Shown here piece after piece: positions 1-5,664 of a stretch of DNA of 8,376 bases (the stretch's first letter is position 1; each line of letters starts with the position of its first letter). The notes beneath the pieces were generated by a model. It did no database searches. It worked only from the letters and a program-made list of their open reading frames with translations, and was not told the origin of the DNA. This DNA is from Acetobacteraceae bacterium (GTDB lineage Bacteria > Pseudomonadota > Alphaproteobacteria > Acetobacterales > Acetobacteraceae), in the NCBI GenBank assembly GCA_027311485.1, contig DAICYU010000145.1:1-8376 (forward strand), read 5' to 3'. A program made the position numbers and the translations under genes.

Positions 1-162
1 ATAACTCAGGGTGACGTAGCGGGGATCGGCCTTGATCGAGAAATTCTTGACCAGCCCGAGGGAATGCACGGCCGGCGTCAAGTCCCACAATTCTTCGGGC
101 GCACCAACCATGACGGTTGCTGCGCCCACCAGAAAGTCTAGGGACTGAGCCTCACCGGCCAT
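1..162 (-). CDS. Probable virion/tail structural protein, N-terminal 54 residues (truncated by window)
   Basis: Translation from the ATG at 162 gives MAGEAQSLDFLVGAATVMVG, continuing open to base 1 with EELWDLTPAVHSLGLVKNF and SIKADPRYVTLSY. AGGA lies 4-5 bases upstream and the previous gene's TGA ends one base away (TGACATG). The pattern 'GAATVMVG ... LTPAxHSLGLVKNF' reminds me of N-termini of phage tail-tube-like structural proteins, where the chain enters the virion core after the head genes, but this is memory of a pattern and not a domain match. Coding status is good; the product is tentative. Confidence 0.55.
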   Translation of the reverse strand, partial: MAGEAQSLDFLVGAATVMVGAPEELWDLTPAVHSLGLVKNFSIKADPRYVTLSY

Positions 163-163
163 G

Positions 164-466
164 TCATCCTTTCTTGGCCGGTTCCTTAACCGGCGGCTTC
201 TCGGCTTCCGGCCGGAACTTGGAAGCGTAGCTCGCCACCGCGAGGTCGGCGTCGCCCTTGCTTTCCTTCAGCCACTCCACGAACTCGGCGTCGCTCGCCG
301 TGTCCGGGAGGTCGTCGGCCAGGATGACGATCTGCTTGAACATGACTTGGTTGCGCACCCAGTCATCGCAGAGATGCACGGTCGGGCGACTCATTTCCAC
401 CGTCTCCCCCGTGCGAATGTGCATGAGGATGAACGAGCCGGTGGTGCGGATGATTGCCTTGGGCAT
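164..466 (-). CDS. Hypothetical protein downstream of the capsid gene (100 aa)
   Basis: I do not recognise this protein. From the ATG at 466 it runs MPKAIIRTTGSFILMHIRTG, then a mixed region with HLCDDWVRNQVMF and IVILADDLPDTASDAEFVEWL, and ends in a charged K/P/E-rich tail (PEAEKPPVKEPAKKG). There is no membrane segment or signal peptide. A longer reading from 523 would run through the hairpin and lacks a ribosome site; at 466 AGGAA lies about 10 bases upstream, so I prefer 466. Its TGA lies one base before the next gene's ATG, indicating coupled translation. Position between the capsid and a probable tail gene suggests a head completion or connector-type protein, but that is an inference. 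Confidence 0.68.
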   Translation of the reverse strand: MPKAIIRTTGSFILMHIRTGETVEMSRPTVHLCDDWVRNQVMFKQIVILADDLPDTASDAEFVEWLKESKGDADLAVASYASKFRPEAEKPPVKEPAKKG

Positions 467-499
467 AGAACTTGTTTCCTGCGGAGGAAGAGACGAGGC

Positions 500-521
500 G
501 CCTGCCCCCGTAGGGGCAGGC
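500..521 (-). terminator. Strong GC hairpin with UACG tetraloop after the capsid gene
   Basis: A perfect 9-bp stem (GCCTGCCCC pairing with GGGGCAGGC) encloses a 4-base loop. Read on the minus strand the loop is C(TACG)G, a member of the extra-stable UNCG tetraloop class. It lies 15 bases after the capsid stop and about 33 bases before the next gene. No clean T-tract follows (only GCGCCTCGTCTCTTCC), so it may be a partial terminator, a pausing site or a 3' mRNA stabiliser that lets capsid transcript accumulate, rather than a full Rho-independent terminator. Confidence 0.65.
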
Positions 522-536
522 ACCGAACGTAGCCGA

Positions 537-1718
537 CTACGAGGTATAGTCGAAGATGTAGCGCGTGTCCTTGAAGAGCAGACGATAGCCGGTCACTTCC
601 GACCGGACGTAGGTGATCGTCTGGTTGAGGATCGCGCGGTCTTCCTCCGCGACATCGCCGCCCGCCTCGCGCAGCTCTTCGATCGTCTCCGCACGGGTGA
701 TGCCGATCAGCTTGCCGGCCGGCGCCGCCGAGGCCACCACGAACTTCACCGGGCCGGGGAAGATGTTCGGCTTCTGAAGCTGGAAGCCGGACGCATCCGC
801 GACTTCCTGCGCCTGGGAGACGAAGCCGGTGATCGTCGGCTGGAACAGGCCCATCCACTGATACAGGGCATCGTAGTTGCCGATGACGGTATCCACCGGG
901 ACCATCGACTTCGCGCGCTGCACGAGCCAGTAGAGCAGATGCTTGTAGCTCAGCGTGCCGTTGGTCGCGGCCACGCCCACCGGCGTGTTGTAGCTGGACT
1001 GCGAGACGGTCGGCGCCGCACCCGCGTAGTTCGAGTTGTCGCCGTTGATGATCGACGTGATGCAGGCGCCGATCTTCGACAGTTCCAGCTCGCGGGCGAC
1101 GCGGGCGGCGAACGGGGTCAGCATGTCCAGGCGGGCGCGGCGATTGAACTCGTAGGAAGTCCGGATCGCGGAGCCGTGCTTGAACATTCGCACGGTGGAC
1201 TCGTGCGTCCGGATCGATCGCACCGGGATGCGGCCCATTTCCGGGACCGTGAAGGACTTGTATTCGCTGCCGTCGTCATCCACGACGGTGAACAGCAGTT
1301 CCGGCCCGGAGATCACGCGGCTGACCGCCAGCATGTCTTCGATGCGCTCGATCTGGTTGATACGAGTCGTCCAGTAGAGCATGTCATCGATGACGGGCGG
1401 GAACAGCGCCCGCGTGCCGGGGTAGGTCTGGAAGGTGTCGCTCGCGGCCTGAAGCACCACGCCGGCCTTGAAGTCGTCGCGCACCGGGAGGTTCAGGTAG
1501 GACAGCGACATCTCGTAACCGTTCAGGTCCGAGAACTGAGTTCCGGCGGTGTCCACCGCCAGCCGCAGATAGTCCTTCACCGGCAGCGCGTAGCGGTGGG
1601 CTTCGTGCAGCAGGCGCCGGCCGGCGGCTGCCGACGTGGCGGCATCGGTGCTCTTCAGCTCACCGAGAACCGCTTCCACCTTCTGCTTCTTGATGTCGAG
1701 CAAGCTCTCGGCGGGCAT
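537..1718 (-). CDS. Major capsid protein (HK97 fold)
   Basis: This is the main shell subunit. Its 393 residues, N-terminal helical arm (about 1-45), mid-domain stretch GRIPVRSIRTHESTVRMFKH (162-181) leading into the long spine-like helix YEFNRRARLDMLTPFAARVA (189-208), and C-terminal TGYRLLFKDTRYIFDY strand (376-391) fit HK97-fold capsid proteins. It lies directly after the protease-scaffold and decoration genes. The ATG at 1718 has AAGGA 8 bases upstream (AGAAGGAATTTCTTC), consistent with high expression. The 39-bp gap before it contains a short direct repeat (GAACTCGAACTC). A stable hairpin follows 15 bases after its TAG. I see no obvious processed leader at the N-terminus, which fits a separate scaffold. 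Confidence 0.87.
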   Translation of the reverse strand: MPAESLLDIKKQKVEAVLGELKSTDAATSAAAGRRLLHEAHRYALPVKDYLRLAVDTAGTQFSDLNGYEMSLSYLNLPVRDDFKAGVVLQAASDTFQTYPGTRALFPPVIDDMLYWTTRINQIERIEDMLAVSRVISGPELLFTVVDDDGSEYKSFTVPEMGRIPVRSIRTHESTVRMFKHGSAIRTSYEFNRRARLDMLTPFAARVARELELSKIGACITSIINGDNSNYAGAAPTVSQSSYNTPVGVAATNGTLSYKHLLYWLVQRAKSMVPVDTVIGNYDALYQWMGLFQPTITGFVSQAQEVADASGFQLQKPNIFPGPVKFVVASAAPAGKLIGITRAETIEELREAGGDVAEEDRAILNQTITYVRSEVTGYRLLFKDTRYIFDYTS

Positions 1719-1757
1719 GAAGAAATTCCTTCTGAGTTCGAGTTCGCGCGGGTCCGG

Positions 1758-2267
1758 TTACAGGAACAGGACCGTGCAGGTCGTGCTGGTGACGGCGGTG
1801 ACGACGTTGCCGCGCCCCTGCGCGGCGGCGAGCTTCATCACCGTGCCGGGCGTGGCGCTCCCCTGGACGCTGTCACCCACGGCGGGCGGCGTCGGGGTGA
1901 CACCGCCAACGGGGGTGGTGTCGATCGGCAGCACCATGCCGCCGCGCGTGGAAACCGTCGCGATGGTGATCCCTTCCACGAGGCGGTCTTCGACCACTTC
2001 GCAGCGGCCGAGAACGATGTCGCCCGCGCCGGTCAGCTTGACGGTTGCCGGCGCGGTCGGATCGATCGCCACGGCGAGGCCGACCGCACCCGCGGTTGCC
2101 GGCCGGATTGCGGCCAGCTCCGGGTAGATCGATGCCGGATACGGGTTGGTGAACGAGGATGGCGCGTTGAACGGATACCAGGCGTCTTCATCGATCATCC
2201 CGTCATGGCTGATCTGGCCGAAGCCGATGACGGAACTGGCGACGCTCGAAATGACGGTGCCCGACAT
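1758..2267 (-). CDS. Probable capsid decoration (cement) protein
   Basis: This 169-residue protein is encoded between the protease-scaffold gene and the major capsid gene, the classic place for a head decoration protein. Its sequence is rich in A, G, T, V and P, with beta-prone segments (GAVGLAVAI, EGITIATVSTRGGMVLPI, GNVVTAVTSTTCTVLFL) and a proline-rich loop (GVTPTPPAVGDSVQG). No membrane segment or enzymatic motif is visible. The ATG at 2267 has an excellent ribosome site, AAGGAG, that includes bases of the preceding stop codon, with a 6-base spacer, so strong expression is likely. The function rests on position and composition, not on a recognised domain. An alternative is a minor head protein. 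Confidence 0.62.
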   Translation of the reverse strand: MSGTVISSVASSVIGFGQISHDGMIDEDAWYPFNAPSSFTNPYPASIYPELAAIRPATAGAVGLAVAIDPTAPATVKLTGAGDIVLGRCEVVEDRLVEGITIATVSTRGGMVLPIDTTPVGGVTPTPPAVGDSVQGSATPGTVMKLAAAQGRGNVVTAVTSTTCTVLFL

Positions 2268-2270
2268 GGA

Positions 2271-2681
2271 CTACTCCTTCGTCTTGAAGGCGGAAAAGGA
2301 CGGCGCCTGCGCCGACTTCGTGTTGGTCTGCGCCGCCGCGTGGGCACGCCCGCCTTCGGGGATCGCGAGGGCGAGTTCGGCACGGGCCAGCTTGATCGAC
2401 GCGACGCGCTCGGAAATCGTTTCCGGCAGCTTCGTGTCGGGCTTGCCCATCGCGGCGTAGGTCGCGCGGCCGATCTCATCCAGCAGGCTCAGCGCGACAT
2501 CGAGATCGGCCTTGGCCTTGGTGCCGTCGAGTTCCTTCAGCGTGGCGACGATGCCTTCGGACGTGGCGAGCTTGGCCTTCAGCTCCGCGATCTCCGCGTC
2601 TTTGCTGGAAATCGTTTCCTTGGCCGCTGTCAGATCGCGCGTCGCGACGATCAAGTCGGCCTTCACTTCGGCCAGTTCCAT
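2271..2681 (-). CDS. Possible nested in-frame scaffold protein (internal start)
   Basis: An ATG at 2681 (M242 of the protease-scaffold protein) follows GGAG (2694-2691) with a 9-base spacer and falls exactly where the coiled coil begins, after the linker. Initiation here would give a free 136-residue scaffold without protease. Nested protease/scaffold pairs are established in lambda (C and Nu3) and other phages. The site is visible in the sequence; its use is inferred. Confidence 0.5.
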   Translation of the reverse strand: MELAEVKADLIVATRDLTAAKETISSKDAEIAELKAKLATSEGIVATLKELDGTKAKADLDVALSLLDEIGRATYAAMGKPDTKLPETISERVASIKLARAELALAIPEGGRAHAAAQTNTKSAQAPSFSAFKTKE

Positions 2682-3404
2682 CGTATTCGTCTCCGGGTTC
2701 GTGGGGGGATTTTCGGCCGACGCCGCGATGTAGAAGGCGCGCACGTCCATGCCGCGTTCGGAGAACCGGGCGGTGAGCGGGGAGTCCGGGGTCTGCTTGG
2801 GACGCGGCAGAATGACGGCGCCGTTCACGGCGCCCCGGTCAACGAGCGAGAGTTCGCTCAGCTTCTCCACGCCATGCACGCGGGCGTGGACGCCATCCTT
2901 GCCGATGGCGTGGCCGTTCGCGCAAGTGCAGTCCCACAGGTTCTCGAACGTGGCTTCGTCGCTCATGTAGTCGAAGCCACAGGACGAACAGAGCAGCTTC
3001 TTCGGCATGAAGCCGACGCTGACTTCACCGATCACCCCGGCGTCGATCTTCGCCGTGATGTCGCTGTTCGTCTTCGGCAAATAGAACAGCATGTGCGTCT
3101 GCGGCGTGCCATCCTCGCCCTGCCGCATCTCCGCGTAGAACACCTTGCCTTTCGGCAAACCGCCCTGGTGCATCGCCTGAAGCGGAACGTGCTCACCGGA
3201 GTTGACGATCTGCGTCAGCTCTGCAAGCACATCGGTGCCGAGAACTGCTTTCGCGTGCAGCCCCGTGGTCCGTCGCAACGGCTTGGTGTTGGCGACAATC
3301 GCCTCGAACACTGCCATCTCGGACGTGTCAACGGCCGGATCGCCATATGCTTTGGCGATCAGGGCGTTGATCCGGTCGGACTTGGGAACTTGCTTGACCA
3401 TCAC
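2271..3404 (-). CDS. Prohead protease fused to a scaffold domain
   Basis: This 377-residue protein probably serves both as the maturation protease and as the internal scaffold of the procapsid. Residues 1-200 fit a herpesvirus-assemblin/HK97-like serine protease: candidate catalytic H79 in QAMHQGG, S129 in GEVSVGF, and the conserved ELSLVDRGAVNGAV segment at 184-197. Between the serine and that segment lies an insertion with C139-x2-C142, C159, C161 and H165, which looks like a zinc-binding knuckle. Residues about 205-240 form a flexible P/N-rich linker. Residues 242-295 form a charged coiled coil (ELAEVKADL to KLATSEGIVATL), and the tail to 377 is helical with an A/T/S-rich end, typical of scaffolds. 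The start is GTG at 3404 or the adjacent ATG at 3401; only a weak GAG precedes it. The gene ends in a TAG that overlaps the next gene's ribosome site. Confidence 0.83.
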   Translation of the reverse strand: MMVKQVPKSDRINALIAKAYGDPAVDTSEMAVFEAIVANTKPLRRTTGLHAKAVLGTDVLAELTQIVNSGEHVPLQAMHQGGLPKGKVFYAEMRQGEDGTPQTHMLFYLPKTNSDITAKIDAGVIGEVSVGFMPKKLLCSSCGFDYMSDEATFENLWDCTCANGHAIGKDGVHARVHGVEKLSELSLVDRGAVNGAVILPRPKQTPDSPLTARFSERGMDVRAFYIAASAENPPTNPETNTMELAEVKADLIVATRDLTAAKETISSKDAEIAELKAKLATSEGIVATLKELDGTKAKADLDVALSLLDEIGRATYAAMGKPDTKLPETISERVASIKLARAELALAIPEGGRAHAAAQTNTKSAQAPSFSAFKTKE

Positions 3405-3462
3405 GCCATTACTCGCGCATGGCCAAGCAGAGCGCCTCTATTATTAAATAATGACGAGTCTT
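3405..3462 (-). other. AT-rich intergenic gap between the lysis block and the capsid genes
   Basis: This 58-bp gap is AT-rich in a GC-rich genome. On the minus strand it reads AATAAAAG (3467-3460, the first bases belonging to the preceding stop), then ACTC and GTCATT, then the palindrome TTATTTAATAA (3451 region to 3441). The order AATAAAAG, ACTC, GTCATT recurs in the gap at 7161-7224. It could hold a promoter for the protease-decoration-capsid genes, since TATTTAATAAT resembles a -10 region, but I see no convincing -35 partner. Confidence 0.4.
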
Positions 3463-3669
3463 TTATTCGGAAATAGGTTCTTCCACGACGAGAAGTTGCT
3501 GCCCGGCGTGAACATAGAACGTCTGCGTGGTGCCCTCCGGGATCACCATCTCATTGATGGTGCGGGGGCCGGAACCATCGGTCGGCGCGTCCGTGGCCGG
3601 CTCCTGGGTGATGACGCGAACGTTGCCGTGGTTCGGCTTCGGGCTGGTGATGATGACCTGGGTTGTCAT
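3463..3669 (-). CDS. Hypothetical small phage protein (68 aa)
   Basis: I do not recognise this protein. It starts MTTQVIITSPKPNHGNVRV, is mostly beta-prone (VRVITQ, QTFYVHAGQQLLVVEE), and has no membrane segment, signal peptide or cysteine. Its ATG at 3669 follows a good ribosome site (AAGGGAAAG, about 5-9 bases upstream) only 12 bases after the holin stop, so it is co-transcribed with the lysis genes. The stop TAA falls at the start of an AT-rich gap. The short, soluble, beta-rich character would suit a small virion or cement component, but nothing in the sequence proves it. Confidence 0.65.
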   Translation of the reverse strand: MTTQVIITSPKPNHGNVRVITQEPATDAPTDGSGPRTINEMVIPEGTTQTFYVHAGQQLLVVEEPISE

Positions 3670-3681
3670 GGTGCTTTCCCT

Positions 3682-4206
3682 TTATCCATGCCCCTGCGTC
3701 ACACCGCGCACCTTCTCGTAGGTGCGCAACGCGCCGAGGCCCAGCATCCCCTGCAACAGCAGCAGGAGGGTGGAGGTATCGACCGAGGGCATCGCGCGCT
3801 GGAAGCTGAAGCCGAGGATCGGCGCGGCGATGAACTGCCACAGCAGCCCGGCTCCGCACACCCAGCCGACGAACGGACGCCAGCCCGCGACGAACAGGTT
3901 GGCGTTCTGCGCTTCGGTCTTGTTTACGTCGGCCTGCGTCTGGTCGGACGCAACCACAGTCTTCAGCATGTCGAGCTGAGCTTGCTGCGCCGCCTGTTCA
4001 CGCTCGGCCGCGATCTTGGCCAGTTCCAGGCGCAGGTTCGCGGCAACCTGGGGATCGCGCGCGATCACCTGTTGCGCAATGGAGTCGTCTGACGTGCCGG
4101 TGACTTTCTGCACGACGTTGGCGACAACCTGCGCGGTTTCCTCACCCTTGGAGCCGAACAGCCACTTGGCGATTTCCGGCGCCAGGGAGAGCGCAATGGG
4201 GATCAG
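3682..4206 (-). CDS. Holin, three-TM 'gene transfer release' type (non-ATG start)
   Basis: Holins open the inner membrane so that the endolysin reaches the wall. With the proposed CTG start the protein has 174 residues. It begins with a short hydrophobic helix (IPIALSLAPEIAKWLFG), followed by a long charged helical region (about 53-100), then RPFVGWVCGAGLLWQF (about 110-125, first clear TM) and STLLLLLQGMLGLGALRTYEKV (second TM, about 145-165). The RPFxGWVCG and GMLGLGALRTYEK signatures match the GTA-type 3TM holin family as I know it. The only ATG/GTG/TTG available in this frame is a GTG at 4113, which would delete the conserved N-terminal helix. Two better starts are CTG at 4206, overlapping the upstream TGA as CTGA, and ATT at 4215, placed 6 bases after a perfect GGAGG (4226-4222). 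The holin call is fairly secure; the start is not. Confidence 0.78.
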   Translation of the reverse strand: MIPIALSLAPEIAKWLFGSKGEETAQVVANVVQKVTGTSDDSIAQQVIARDPQVAANLRLELAKIAAEREQAAQQAQLDMLKTVVASDQTQADVNKTEAQNANLFVAGWRPFVGWVCGAGLLWQFIAAPILGFSFQRAMPSVDTSTLLLLLQGMLGLGALRTYEKVRGVTQGHG

Positions 4207-4787
4207 GGGAAGAATGACACGCCTCCATTCAGCGCGAGATACAAGCTGGGGCAGAGCACCGCGCCGAAGATGACCTCACCCCATACCGCCGTGGTGTCCA
4301 CCAGCCTGCCCAGCAGGGGAGGGCGGATCAGCCATGCCAGCCAATAGGCCGGCAGGAGCCACAGGCCGGTCGCCAGGACCGCCAGGGCGGCGTGCCAGCC
4401 CGCCAGCCAGAACACCCCGCCAGCGGGCAGCAGGGTCAGCCACAGGCCGCACAGGGCCAGCCCGCCGGCATCGTGGGCCATGCCCGGCTCCCCCAGCCCC
4501 AGCGCCTTCAGGATCGGGTCGTAGGGCCAGCGGGGGTCGTCGTGGACCTCATGGCCGAGGTTCATGTAGCCGCCCCAGCCCTCGCCGGTCAGGGCCAGCC
4601 ACAGCAGCGGCACAAGCACCAGGGCGTGCCAGTGGTGCCAGAGCAGCGGGGCCACCATCCACAGCCCGCCGAACAGCACGCGGGCTACGTGGGTGCCAAG
4701 GGTCAGCCCGGTCAGGGCGGAGAAGGCACCGCCCCGGAACCGCCAGCCCAGCGCACCCCACAGAACCAGGGAAATTAGTTCTATCAT
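4203..4787 (-). CDS. Tryptophan-rich multi-TM membrane protein, unknown function
   Basis: This 194-residue, very hydrophobic protein probably has four or more membrane helices. It contains about 15 tryptophans, far above average. Visible landmarks are WGALGWRFRGG at residues 10-20, GEGWGGYMNLGHEVHDDP in the middle (a polar loop with several H and D), and LLPAYWLAWLIRPPLLG near the end. The ATG at 4787 overlaps the endolysin TGA (ATGA). A longer reading from 4877 exists but would lie inside the endolysin gene and adds a non-membrane arginine-rich leader, so I prefer 4787. No Shine-Dalgarno sequence precedes it, so translation is probably coupled to the endolysin gene. The codon choice looks different from its neighbours (strong use of GCC, CTG and GGG; very GC-rich), possibly a separate acquisition. 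Position between endolysin and holin suggests a lysis role such as a second holin or antiholin, but this is inference. Confidence 0.72.
   Translation of the reverse strand: MIELISLVLWGALGWRFRGGAFSALTGLTLGTHVARVLFGGLWMVAPLLWHHWHALVLVPLLWLALTGEGWGGYMNLGHEVHDDPRWPYDPILKALGLGEPGMAHDAGGLALCGLWLTLLPAGGVFWLAGWHAALAVLATGLWLLPAYWLAWLIRPPLLGRLVDTTAVWGEVIFGAVLCPSLYLALNGGVSFFP
4222..4226 (-). promoter_or_regulatory. Shine-Dalgarno sequence GGAGG before the holin
   Basis: A perfect GGAGG lies inside the last codons of the preceding membrane-protein gene. It is 6 bases from an ATT codon (4215) and 15 bases from the CTG (4206) of the holin frame. Its presence shows that ribosomes are probably recruited here for the holin, even though no standard start codon follows. 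Confidence 0.55.
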
Positions 4788-5371
4788 GGGATCATACTCA
4801 TGGAGACGTAGGCGCCCTTGGCCAGTCGCCGTGCCCAACCCTCCGGCTTGCCCATGTCGGCACCGAAGATGGGCCACGTCGGCAGGCTGGTCAGATAGGC
4901 CATGTGCTCCGCGATGAACTCGGCGCAGATGCGTGCGCCGCCGTATTTCGCGGCGGTGTGGTTGACGGCGGCAATCGTCAAATCCCCGATGTCGCCGTCA
5001 GGTTCGGCGCCGACTGCAAGCTGAAGCCAGCGGCCGGCAGCGCCACCGTTGACGGCGGCATCGAATACGAGATACGCGATTGGACCAGGAAGATCGTCGC
5101 AGCGATGCGTTTCCCAGTAGAGCAGCTTGTAGGCGATACGCGCCAGCTCGGGGGTCAGGTCTTTGACCTGCGCGGGCATTTGCCCTCGCACGGCTTCGGG
5201 CAGCTTCGCGATATTCGAGGCCCATTGCGAGGATGCAAAGCCATATTTCGTGCCGAGACATTCGCCTTCCCCCACCTTGCCACTGGTCCAGTTGCCAGGA
5301 TCGCGGGGATCGTTGCCGTATCCGCCTTCGTCCCCAACAACCGTAGAGAACGCTTTCTCGTAGATGCTCAC
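4784..5371 (-). CDS. Endolysin, GH108-type muramidase with peptidoglycan-binding domain
   Basis: This enzyme cuts the host cell wall glycan at the end of infection. The 195-residue protein matches the two-domain layout of glycoside hydrolase family 108. The N-terminal catalytic domain carries DEGGYGNDPRDPGNWTSG (residues 14-31), in which E15 is the expected catalytic glutamate, followed by GTKYGFAS (40-47). From about residue 95 there is a predicted peptidoglycan-binding region with VFDAAVNGG (102-110), GRWLQLAVG (113-121) and DGDIGDLT. There is no signal peptide or membrane segment, so export should depend on the holin encoded downstream. The GTG start overlaps the previous stop (GTGA), with AGGA 9 bases upstream. 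The TGA overlaps the ATG of the next gene (ATGA). Its length is normal for the family. Confidence 0.9.
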   Translation of the reverse strand: MSIYEKAFSTVVGDEGGYGNDPRDPGNWTSGKVGEGECLGTKYGFASSQWASNIAKLPEAVRGQMPAQVKDLTPELARIAYKLLYWETHRCDDLPGPIAYLVFDAAVNGGAAGRWLQLAVGAEPDGDIGDLTIAAVNHTAAKYGGARICAEFIAEHMAYLTSLPTWPIFGADMGKPEGWARRLAKGAYVSMSMIP

Positions 5372-5664
5372 TGGGATTTATCCTGCGCCTGCATCCGTGC
5401 GATCAAGATTTCAAGCTGCGCCTCGATGCGCGCCAATTTGGAGTCCACGCTGGATGCGAGCGTGGCGGCGGTATCGGCGCGGGTCTTCAGGGAGAAGACC
5501 GATTGCTCCACTTCCGCAACCCGCTGACTGAGCTGGCCCATCCAGTAGATGCCACCGCCGACCGTGCAGAACAGCGCCAGCATTGGGGCGATCGGGATGC
5601 GACGATCCAGGCGCCAGTGGTTAGCAGCGGTATCGATCTTGTTGTCGGTGTCTTCGTCGGTCAC
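5368..5664 (-). CDS. Small single-TM, coiled-coil protein of the lysis region
   Basis: This is a 98-residue protein with an acidic N-terminus (residues 1-15), the stretch WRLDRRIPIAP, one predicted membrane helix at about 24-44, and a long heptad-like amphipathic helix from about 45 to 92 (LSQRVAEVEQSV and LARIEAQLEILIARM). The TM-then-coiled-coil plan resembles an inner-membrane spanin or an accessory membrane protein found next to endolysins, but I cannot assign it to a family. The WxLDRRIP motif resembles small proteins beside lysis genes in other phages, as far as I recall. The GTG start overlaps the portal stop (GTGA), with AGGG about 10 bases upstream. Its own TGA overlaps the endolysin GTG. 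No lipoprotein partner (outer-membrane spanin) was found nearby. Protein-coding status is well supported by the overlap structure; function is unproven. Confidence 0.75.
   Translation of the reverse strand: MTDEDTDNKIDTAANHWRLDRRIPIAPMLALFCTVGGGIYWMGQLSQRVAEVEQSVFSLKTRADTAATLASSVDSKLARIEAQLEILIARMQAQDKSQ

Noticed and set aside
164..523. Longer version of the 100-residue protein starting at 523
   Set aside because: The extra 19 codons pass through the tetraloop hairpin, and a better ribosome site stands before the ATG at 466.
258..3476. A plus-strand open frame of about 1072 codons running opposite four structural genes and their gaps
   Set aside because: It is rich in R, H, D and G with no recognisable domain, crosses several well-supported minus-strand genes, and has no ribosome site. 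Long antisense frames are a usual by-product of strong third-position GC bias.
4549..4761. A 70-codon frame (MGCAGLAVPGRC...) inside the membrane-protein gene, checked as an embedded outer-membrane spanin
   Set aside because: The cysteines are not preceded by a proper signal helix and lipobox, and the rest is arginine/alanine/glycine-rich antisense-like composition.
4203..4877. Longer version of the tryptophan-rich membrane protein starting at 4877
   Set aside because: The extra 30 residues lie inside the endolysin gene and are arginine/glycine-rich with no ribosome site. The ATG at 4787 overlaps the endolysin stop as ATGA.
4334..5527. A plus-strand open frame of about 397 codons opposite the lysis genes
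   Set aside because: It is composed of P, A, G and R repeats typical of GC-rich shadow frames and covers well-supported genes on the other strand.
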